Position numbers and translations under genes: made by a program. Positions 1-4,548 of a stretch of 14,389 nucleotides of DNA are shown piece by piece. Below the pieces are notes generated by a model, which worked only from the letters and a program-made list of their open reading frames with translations, searched no databases and was not told where the DNA came from. Origin of the DNA: a bacterium. Its GTDB lineage: Bacteria > Patescibacteriota > Patescibacteriia > UBA2591 > JAGGZP01. The first letter of the stretch is position 1; every line of letters begins with the position of its first letter. The DNA is taken from assembly GCA_021161965.1 (NCBI GenBank), contig JAGGZP010000062.1, positions 1-14,389 on the forward strand, read 5' to 3'.

Positions 1-352
1 CCCTGCTTTGATTTTTAATTCTTTCCAAATATTCTTCACGATATTTTGCTAATTCTTTACCAACTTTTAACTTCATCTCTTTACTAAACTCATCAGCTTC
101 ATGAATAATTTTATTTGCCTTACTTTCCGCTTCTTTCAGTAGTTTTTCTTTTTCTTTACTCCACTCAGCAACTTTCTTTTCAATCAGTTTTTTTTCTTCT
201 TCAACTCGTTTTTTTTCGGCGATATCTTTTTTTATGCTTTGAATGATTGGTTTAAAAAAGAAAATTTTTACCAAATAATACAAAACCAAAAAATTGATAA
301 TTTGGATTATAAGTAATTTCCAATCAAAGCCTATTTTTCCTAAAGTATGCAT
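1..352 (-). CDS. atpF: F-type ATP synthase subunit b, C-terminus cut by window edge
   Basis: Peripheral-stalk subunit b of the F1Fo ATP synthase, which ties the membrane a/c sector to F1. I translated the minus strand from the ATG at 352. It begins MHTLGKIGFDWKLLIIQIIN, has one hydrophobic membrane segment (about residues 10-32, with the family's typical FDWKLLIIQIINFLVL core), then a long highly charged helix rich in Lys and Glu. 117 residues are visible and the frame is open to base 1, so the C-terminal part of a normal roughly 160-residue protein lies outside. It follows atpE with a 54-base gap, in the usual operon order. No Shine-Dalgarno is visible before the ATG. Recognition is firm from the N-terminal pattern and the context. 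Confidence 0.93.
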   Translation of the reverse strand, partial: MHTLGKIGFDWKLLIIQIINFLVLYYLVKIFFFKPIIQSIKKDIAEKKRVEEEKKLIEKKVAEWSKEKEKLLKEAESKANKIIHEADEFSKEMKLKVGKELAKYREEYLERIKNQSR

Positions 353-406
353 AAAACTAAAATAATACTCGTTTTTGGTTTGAGTAAAAATAATTTTTTT
401 TAGCGT

Positions 407-628
407 TTAGGCAGTAAAACGCAAAATTAAAGCAACAACAAGAACGTAAATAGCTATCGCTTCAGCAAAAGCAATAGCAATCAACATTGTAATTTGAATT
501 TTTGCTGCAATACTAGGATTTCGTGCCATTGCAAACAAAGCTGCCGCGCCAATTATTGCAATTGCTAAAGCAGGAACCATGGTACCAAAAGCCATCAAAG
601 TTGAAATTGAATGATATAATTCAGCCAT
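407..628 (-). CDS. atpE: F-type ATP synthase subunit c (rotor ring proteolipid)
   Basis: This 73-residue protein makes two transmembrane helices joined by a polar loop (ARNPSIAAKIQ, about residues 34-45). It is the monomer of the ion-carrying c-ring in the membrane. The essential carboxylate is Glu56 in helix 2 (FAEAIAIY). The sodium-binding pattern of sodium-type c subunits (Gln in helix 1, Glu followed by Ser/Thr in helix 2) is absent, because Ala follows the Glu and no Gln is seen in helix 1. Proton coupling is therefore the better guess. Helix 1 lacks the usual GxGxGxG packing motif and has Ala-rich AIAIIGAAALFA instead. It lies 9 bases after atpB and 54 before atpF, without a Shine-Dalgarno. 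Confidence 0.95.
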   Translation of the reverse strand: MAELYHSISTLMAFGTMVPALAIAIIGAAALFAMARNPSIAAKIQITMLIAIAFAEAIAIYVLVVALILRFTA

Positions 629-637
629 ATTATTATT

Positions 638-1348
638 TTACCATTTAACAAAAACTAAAATTAGTATAGAAAAAACTAAAGCTTGAAGTAAACCAATAGC
701 CATTTCCAAAAGCATAAATGGAACAGGAATAAAATAGGGCATTAAAAAAGTAACAGTCATTAACAAAATTTCTCCAGCAAAAACATTACCAAATAAACGG
801 AAAGAAAGGGAAACTGTTCTTGTTAATTCACTTAAAATCTCAAATGATTTTATAAAAAGGGAAAAGAATTTATTAATTGTTAAATTTAGATATTGTTTTG
901 TTTCCGGAAAATTACGATTCATTATTTCAACTAAAATAATTGAGGCAATCGCCATGGCAAAAGGGGTCGTTATATCTGAATTAATTGAGCGAAAAAGAGC
1001 AACTGGACCTTGGCTGGTTTTCATTACAATACTACCAATAAAACCAGGAACTAAACCAAGCCAATTTGAAAAAGTAATAAAGGAAAAAAGAGTAAAAATT
1101 AAAGGCAAAACCGCAAAAGATGCTTTTTCGTTTTCAATAATACCATTTATTACTTTGTAAAACAAATGAACTGATGTTTTTGAAAAGTATTCAACTTTCC
1201 CAATTCTATTTTTTTTAATGCGATAGCCAATAATTGCAAAAACAATAATAAAAACAACCATACTTATCCAAGTAGTAAAAACAGTATTGCTAATACTTAA
1301 ACTCCCAATCTTGAACAATGGTTCGCCAACCAGCGATACTTTAAACAT
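638..1348 (-). CDS. atpB: F-type ATP synthase subunit a
   Basis: Membrane subunit a forms the two ion half-channels beside the c-ring. With the ATG at 1348 the product is 236 residues with five or six hydrophobic segments. Diagnostic motifs are FSNWLGLVPG near residue 93 and SFRLFGNVFAGE near 182, which contains the essential stator Arg (about R184) and the channel Glu. GLLQALVFSIL near 219 carries the Gln that matches the conserved Gln of E. coli subunit a. The frame is open up to an ATG at 1402, but the extra 18 residues are encoded by low-complexity TTTTGCAT-type repeat DNA and do not look like protein, so I chose 1348. It is followed after 9 bases by atpE. Upstream, a repeat-filled gap separates it from atpZ. 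Confidence 0.95.
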   Translation of the reverse strand: MFKVSLVGEPLFKIGSLSISNTVFTTWISMVVFIIVFAIIGYRIKKNRIGKVEYFSKTSVHLFYKVINGIIENEKASFAVLPLIFTLFSFITFSNWLGLVPGFIGSIVMKTSQGPVALFRSINSDITTPFAMAIASIILVEIMNRNFPETKQYLNLTINKFFSLFIKSFEILSELTRTVSLSFRLFGNVFAGEILLMTVTFLMPYFIPVPFMLLEMAIGLLQALVFSILILVFVKW

Positions 1349-1352
1349 AACA

Positions 1353-1373
1353 AAATATTTATGATGCGAATAT
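1353..1373 (-). promoter_or_regulatory. 21-base word just upstream of atpB, shared with the ybaK-like gene
   Basis: Read on the minus strand, this stretch starts ATATTCGCAT and ends ATAAATATTT. It matches positions 12055-12075 (plus strand) at 20 of 21 bases. Both copies lie 4 to 11 bases before a start codon (atpB and the YbaK-like gene). The AT-rich end could hold a -10 element, but there is no good -35. It could equally be one of the degenerate intergenic repeat words of this genome. The match is seen; any regulatory role is inference. Confidence 0.4.
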
Positions 1374-1422
1374 ATCAATAAAATGCAAAATGCAAAACGC
1401 AAAAATCAAAATGAAATAGTAA

Positions 1423-1527
1423 ACCCCGCACCACGGTTTAATAGCCGTGGCTTTTGGGCATTACCTTCCGGAATATTTTTTCATTCATCCACGGATTTAT
1501 ACCCGTGGCTTTCTAGTGGTGCGGGGT
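1423..1527. repeat. Hairpin-ended repeat element A (105 bp)
   Basis: Perfect 11-bp terminal inverted repeats ACCCCGCACCA (1423-1433) and TGGTGCGGGGT (1517-1527) enclose two small hairpins. Both have the stem CCACGG/CCGTGG and an 8-base AT-rich loop (1431-1450 and 1489-1508). The two hairpins are direct repeats of each other, 21 of 24 bases matching (1431-1454 against 1489-1512), and a TTCCGGAA palindrome lies between them (1466-1473). No coding capacity is visible. The cloverleaf-like form resembles REP/MITE elements moved by Y1-type transposases, but no transposase is present here. Confidence 0.75.
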
Positions 1528-1550
1528 AAAATGTAAAAAGAATTCTCTCT

Positions 1551-1569
1551 ACCTGCTTAGTGGCAGGCA
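1551..1569 (-). repeat. Degenerate copy of the CTGCCGGTAGGCAG palindrome
   Basis: CCTGC (1552-1556) and GCAGG (1563-1567) form a short imperfect palindrome. On the minus strand its core reads CTGCCACTAAGCAG, matching the CTGCCGGTAGGCAG core of the copy at 2088-2101 at 11 of 14 bases. It lies just right of element A. Confidence 0.4.
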
Positions 1570-1640
1570 ATTTTCAATGATCAATTTTCAATTTTCAATG
1601 AATTTTCAATGACTTAATTTTCAATTTTCAGTCAACTATT
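1570..1640. repeat. Degenerate TTTTCAAT short-word repeats
   Basis: The words ATTTTCAAT and TTTTCAATGA recur about seven times with no fixed period. Similar words, as their complement ATTGAAAATT, flank element C at 11762-11850 and 11941-11954. No gene, terminator or clear promoter is seen. This looks like low-complexity intergenic DNA typical of repeat-laden small genomes. Confidence 0.55.
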
Positions 1641-1713
1641 AGGTTCAGGTTGATTTTTACTTAGAGTAAACCAAGTAATCAATCAACTAAGCAACTAACT
1701 TTTTGATTTTTTT

Positions 1714-1863
1714 ACCCCAGCACCTAAATTTGCAAAATGACAGGGGGTAGCACATCACCGCTAAAGCGACAAGCCCTATTCGGGCACAGTGCTGTAACGT
1801 TAAATTATTAAGTGATAAATGATTAATTAGAAACGATTTTTCGGAGCAAATTTGGTGCGGGGT
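1714..1863. repeat. Hairpin-ended repeat element B (150 bp)
   Basis: The left arm ACCCCAGCACCTAAATTTGC (1714-1733) pairs with the right arm GCAAATTTGGTGCGGGGT (1846-1863), with two single-base bulges. The outer arm is the same ACCCC-GCACC word that ends element A. Inside are several small stems: AGCAC/GTGCT (1749-1753 with 1789-1793), CGCT/AGCG (1759-1768) and GCCC/GGGC (1773-1785). A 60-residue minus-strand frame crosses it but matches nothing I know and is probably not a gene. The element could be a MITE or REP-like unit or a structured RNA. Confidence 0.7.
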
Positions 1864-1974
1864 TCTCAAAAATCTAGAAAAATTTTCTGCGTTTTTTAAA
1901 CTTGAAAATTTTTAGATTTTTGGAATTTTTAATTTGTGTTTTTTATTTTTTATATTTTATTTTTTATTTTTCTT
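1864..1974. other. Very AT-rich tract with no gene
   Basis: This stretch lies between element B and the ATCCGCGT array. It is almost entirely A and T, with long T runs broken by single A bases from about 1926 to 1974. No open frame, hairpin or promoter pair stands out. It would melt easily, and it sits directly beside the repeated array. Confidence 0.5.
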
Positions 1975-2041
1975 GATCCGCGTTAATCCGCGTCAAGTAT
2001 CCGCGTTTATCCGCGTCTTGATCCGCGTTAATCCGCGTTTG
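1975..2041. repeat. Array of six ATCCGCGT units
   Basis: The 8-base word ATCCGCGT occurs exactly at 1976, 1986, 1999, 2009, 2021 and 2031. Spacings are 10, 13, 10, 12 and 10, so the words come in pairs 10 bases apart, with pairs 22-23 bases apart. The words are all on the same strand. GC content is far above the surrounding tract. It could be a protein-binding array (one site per helix turn) or a spreading intergenic repeat. No DnaA-box consensus was noticed beside it. Confidence 0.7.
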
Positions 2042-2087
2042 AGACATTAGAAATTAGGTTAATCAGGAATTCTATTTATCTGTCTAT

Positions 2088-2101
2088 CTGCCGGTAGGCA
2101 G
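2088..2101 (+). repeat. Palindrome CTGCC-GGTA-GGCAG
   Basis: Perfect 5-bp stem CTGCC/GGCAG with loop GGTA, lying 13 bases from the atpZ stop codon. It could act as a weak hairpin downstream of atpZ, but there is no T-run on the minus strand right after it. Related copies are at 1551-1569, 11636-11660 and 12002-12023, so it is a dispersed family and not a gene-specific terminator. Confidence 0.6.
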
Positions 2102-2114
2102 AAAAATTGAAAAT

Positions 2115-2336
2115 TTATTTTATTAATGGTTTTAAAAATTTATAAGATTCGTAAATAGCGATTGCTAAACCACTAAATAATCCTAGAAGTAGAAAATTAG
2201 GAAAAACATTTAATTTCTTATCCAAAAAAGCACCTAAAAATATTAAACCAGCTAAAGGAATAACAACTGAAAATCCTAATTGACCAGCAATACCAAAAGC
2301 ATAAATAAGTTTTGAATAACGATGCTTTGAATCCAT
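2115..2336 (-). CDS. atpZ: AtpZ/AtpI-family small membrane protein of the ATP synthase operon
   Basis: This 73-residue product starts MDSKHRYSKLIYAFG and has two hydrophobic segments (about 13-37 and 45-64). The pattern GQLGFSVVIPLAGLIFLGAFLDKKL has the Gly-rich helix and LD turn of the AtpZ/AtpI (ATPase gene 1) family. Members are accessory membrane proteins linked to c-ring assembly or ion handling, and their genes open atp operons. The frame continues upstream to an ATG at 2432, but that extension (MNPGFAVNYVEF and on) is a translation of a tRNA fragment plus two hairpins. I therefore place the start at 2336. It sits head of the operon behind tRNA-Pro, and is separated from atpB by about 770 bases of repeats. 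Confidence 0.85.
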   Translation of the reverse strand: MDSKHRYSKLIYAFGIAGQLGFSVVIPLAGLIFLGAFLDKKLNVFPNFLLLGLFSGLAIAIYESYKFLKPLIK

Positions 2337-2339
2337 AAA

Positions 2340-2427
2340 TTTTAACAATCGGGGTGCCGGGACTCGCCCTATACCACGTGGGGTATAGGGCGCCGTGAAC
2401 TCTACGTAGTTCACGGCGAACCCGGGA
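2340..2427 (-). pseudogene. Duplicated tRNA-Pro 3' fragment, split by a 52-bp insertion
   Basis: Positions 2340-2366 repeat 2466-2492 exactly (27 bases), covering the 3' acceptor strand, part of the T arm and the 3' flank of tRNA-Pro. After the insertion 2367-2418, positions 2419-2427 (AACCCGGGA) continue the match to 2493-2501. The copy is thus a 36-base tail of the tRNA gene with a foreign piece in the T loop. It lacks the D and anticodon arms and cannot be a tRNA. Its 3' end lies 3 bases from the atpZ start codon. Confidence 0.85.
2367..2418. mobile_element. Double-hairpin insertion in the tRNA fragment
   Basis: Two perfect hairpins stand back to back with no spacer. The first (2367-2390) has the 9-bp stem CCCTATACC/GGTATAGGG with a 6-base loop. 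The second (2391-2418) has the 11-bp stem CGCCGTGAACT/AGTTCACGGCG with loop CTACGT. Comparing with the intact tRNA gene defines the insertion boundaries to within 2 bases, since CG is shared by the flank and the insert end. There is no target-site duplication apart from that possible CG. Small twin hairpins of this kind are typical of REP-like elements mobilised by Y1 transposases; that link is inference. Confidence 0.7.
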
Positions 2428-2474
2428 TTCATTTTTACTCATCTATTATCTCTTGTCATTTTTATTTTTAACAA

Positions 2475-2548
2475 TCGGGGTGCCGGGACTCGAACCCGGG
2501 ACCTCCCGCTCCCAAAGCGGACGCGCTAGCCAACTGCGCTACACCCCG
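2475..2548 (-). tRNA. tRNA-Pro (anticodon UGG)
   Basis: Complete 74-base cloverleaf on the minus strand. The acceptor stem CGGGGTG pairs with CACCCCG, the D stem is GCGC/GCGC, and the anticodon stem TCCGC/GCGGG includes one T-G pair. The loop TTTGGGA gives anticodon TGG with G37. The T arm is CCGGG-TTCGAGT-CCCGG and the discriminator base is A. CCA is not encoded, so it must be added after transcription. The gene precedes atpZ on the same strand, and its 3' end is duplicated 126 bases downstream. Confidence 0.97.
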
Positions 2549-2556
2549 TCTCTTAT

Positions 2557-2584
2557 ATAATATCAAAAAAAAATAAAAATACAA
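2557..2584 (-). promoter_or_regulatory. Promoter for tRNA-Pro and possibly the atp operon
   Basis: On the minus strand, TTGTAT (2579-2584) and TATTAT (2557-2562) are separated by 16 bases. The -10 element ends 8 bases before the first base of the mature tRNA. The 16-base spacing recurs in the three other good promoters of this window. Confidence 0.6.
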
Positions 2585-2603
2585 GTAAAGTGTATAACTT
2601 TTC

Positions 2604-2625
2604 TTGACTTTTTTCTTTCTATAAT
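2604..2625 (+). promoter_or_regulatory. Possible promoter of the S55 peptidase gene
   Basis: A perfect TATAAT lies at 2620-2625, 39 bases before the start codon. TTGACT at 2604-2609 is only 10 bases upstream of it, too close for a normal -35/-10 pair, and no good -35 is found at 16-18 bases. The -10 is plausible alone; the pairing is doubtful. Confidence 0.35.
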
Positions 2626-2651
2626 CTGCGACAATTTAATTAGAAACTTAA

Positions 2652-2659
2652 AAAGGAGG
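2652..2659 (+). promoter_or_regulatory. Strong Shine-Dalgarno AAAGGAGG
   Basis: AAAGGAGG ends 5 bases before the ATG at 2665 and fixes the start of the S55 peptidase gene. It is notable because I see no comparable ribosome-binding site before any other gene in this window. Confidence 0.85.
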
Positions 2660-2664
2660 TACTG

Positions 2665-4491
2665 ATGAGAAGATTGATGGTAATATTTTTACTAGTTTTT
2701 GCATTAACTAGTTTTGCTGACTATCCACCGATTATTCCTGTAAAAGATGTAAAAGTTGGAATGAAGGGATACGCTGTAACCGTCTTTCAGGGGTATAAAC
2801 CTCAAAGATTCGATGTTGAAGTTTTGGGAGTTGAATATTGGTGGATTGGATTAAGATGTGAACCAGTTATTACAATTAAAGCAACTGGTGGACCGAAGGA
2901 ATACCCAATTGAAAAAGTCGGATTAGCTCATGGTATGAGTGGAAGTCCAGTTTATCTTTACACAAAAGACGGGATAAAATTATTGGGTGCATTTGCTTAT
3001 AAAGGACAATTTGATAAAGATCAAATTGGTTGGGTAACGCCAGCTGAGGTAATGATCAAATACGCCCAAGAAAAAGTGGCTAAAGAAAAAAATATCCTGA
3101 ATAAAAAAATGAGAATTTCAATAGCTGGACCATTTAAAATTCCAACAGCAATGAAAAACGAATTCGAGAAAAAAGGTTTTGTTCTTGAAAGATATTCTGC
3201 AATGACTAACAAAACAAATACTAATGTTGAAAAAAAGGAGTATATTGACACTAGAAAATTACTTAAACCCGGTGCCTCAATAACCGCTTATCTGGTAACT
3301 GGTGACATTGAGTTCTGGACAAACGGAACAATAACAGCCGTGGATAAAGAAAGTGGTACATTCTTGGCCTTTGGTCATCCTTTCACTGGTATGGGTAATG
3401 TCAATTTCCCGGTTAAAATATCCTTTGTTGAAGCAGTTGTTTCCAATTATCGTGCATCTTACAAAATAATTTCTTCTGAGTCTATTCCTCTAAATGCGGT
3501 AATTACCCATGACTATGCTTACGGCATCAAAGGTGTAATTGGTGAAAAGCCCGAAATGATCCCAATAAAATACAACCTTAAATACCAGAAAGATAAGAGA
3601 ATCATTAATGTTCAGGTTGCTAAAACAAAAACAAGTGACTGGTTAATTCTGTTATTGAGCTTTTACACAATTAATGGTGGATATGATGAATTTCAATTAG
3701 AGCGATTCGAGAAAGGATATATTACTATTGACATAAATTTGAAAACTGATATAAGAGATTTTACTTTTAGATTAAAAGACGAATTTACCTCTAAAAATAG
3801 AAGCAGCGTCTTTCTAGACGAAATGTGGGGATTTTATAAACACATCCTTCGGCCACTATCTAACAAAAATATAAACATTAAAGCATTAACATTTGAAGTA
3901 AAATACCAGACTGGCAATCCGAAAAAATTACTGCTTGATAATATCTATTTAAGCAATGTTGCTGCAGCGCCAGGCGATTCAGTTTATCTGACAATAATTT
4001 TTAAATCAAATGAACCTTCTGATTCACTACTCAAATATTACAAAACAATTTACAATATCCGAGTTCCAACAACAGCTGATACAGGATACGCATGGATTCA
4101 GGTGAGAACAGGCGACTTAATTACCTGGCAAACTGAGTCAGGAAAAATTTCCTCAGAAGAACTAGTACAAAGGCTAAAAACTTACAGTGACGAAGTATTT
4201 ATAAAAGTTGATGTTCCTTTGGTCTATCCAGATTCAATGTTTACAGATACAACCACAACAAAAACTATTATTCGTGGGACAACAAAATGGGAACAGACAA
4301 CAAAAAGAAAACCAATTAAAAAATTTCAAACCAGTATAATAAAAATAGAATTACCAACGGAAATTGAAAATGCTATTATTGATGCCAACGCAGTACTCCA
4401 GCTACGTATAATTTCAAAAGGGAGAATAAAGGACGGCAAAAAACACAAAAACTTTTTTCAAAAATATTTCGGTTGGCTACCGTTTATTTAA
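2665..4491 (+). CDS. Exported S55 (SpoIVB-type) peptidase-like protein
   Basis: This 608-residue protein starts with a clear signal peptide (residues 1-18, cleavage probably after TSFA). GLAHGMSGSPVY (86-97) matches the serine motif of peptidase family S55, with likely nucleophile Ser94. It is followed by LLGAFAYKGQF and WVTPAEVM, like the SpoIVB segment after the nucleophile. GTITAVDKESGTFLAFGHPF (221-240) holds the likely catalytic His238. THDYAYGIKGVIGE (281-294) and PEMIP follow, as in S55-domain proteins of Geobacter-like bacteria and acidobacteria. The serine module precedes the histidine module, the reverse of B. subtilis SpoIVB. The last 230 residues are beta-rich and unrecognised. 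It stands alone, with its own Shine-Dalgarno and terminator, and is unusual for this kind of genome. The substrate is unknown. Confidence 0.8.
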   Translation: MRRLMVIFLLVFALTSFADYPPIIPVKDVKVGMKGYAVTVFQGYKPQRFDVEVLGVEYWWIGLRCEPVITIKATGGPKEYPIEKVGLAHGMSGSPVYLYTKDGIKLLGAFAYKGQFDKDQIGWVTPAEVMIKYAQEKVAKEKNILNKKMRISIAGPFKIPTAMKNEFEKKGFVLERYSAMTNKTNTNVEKKEYIDTRKLLKPGASITAYLVTGDIEFWTNGTITAVDKESGTFLAFGHPFTGMGNVNFPVKISFVEAVVSNYRASYKIISSESIPLNAVITHDYAYGIKGVIGEKPEMIPIKYNLKYQKDKRIINVQVAKTKTSDWLILLLSFYTINGGYDEFQLERFEKGYITIDINLKTDIRDFTFRLKDEFTSKNRSSVFLDEMWGFYKHILRPLSNKNINIKALTFEVKYQTGNPKKLLLDNIYLSNVAAAPGDSVYLTIIFKSNEPSDSLLKYYKTIYNIRVPTTADTGYAWIQVRTGDLITWQTESGKISSEELVQRLKTYSDEVFIKVDVPLVYPDSMFTDTTTTKTIIRGTTKWEQTTKRKPIKKFQTSIIKIELPTEIENAIIDANAVLQLRIISKGRIKDGKKHKNFFQKYFGWLPFI

Positions 4492-4493
4492 AC

Positions 4494-4519
4494 AAAAGGG
4501 CTGATAATTCAGCCCTTTT
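4494..4519. terminator. Bidirectional intrinsic terminator
   Basis: Perfect 11-bp stem AAAAGGGCTGA/TCAGCCCTTTT with loop TAAT, starting 2 bases after the S55 gene stop. T runs follow on the plus strand (TTTTCATTTTTG), and the A run at the left gives TTTT on the minus strand. It can therefore serve both the S55 gene and the convergent SpoIID-like gene ending at 4549. Confidence 0.85.
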
Positions 4520-4548
4520 CATTTTTGTCTGTGTCTTTTTTATCCATA

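Noticed and set aside
954..1160. Plus-strand frame opposite atpB, and similar shadow frames at 3021-3251, 5465-5668 and 11116-11702
   Set aside because: Each lies opposite or out of frame with a well-supported gene (the last also runs into the following gap). None shows protein-like composition or motifs.
1349..1402. 18-residue N-terminal extension of atpB from an ATG at 1402
   Set aside because: Encoded by TTTTGCAT-type low-complexity DNA and by the 21-base shared word. The internal ATG at 1348 gives the normal family length.
1687..1869. A 60-residue minus-strand reading frame across element B
   Set aside because: It is contained in a palindromic repeat, has no ribosome-binding site, and no recognisable domain. 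Its ends are simply the inverted repeat arms.
2337..2432. 32-residue N-terminal extension of atpZ from an ATG at 2432
   Set aside because: The extension translates tRNA T-arm and hairpin DNA, which no AtpZ has. The family pattern begins at the ATG at 2336.
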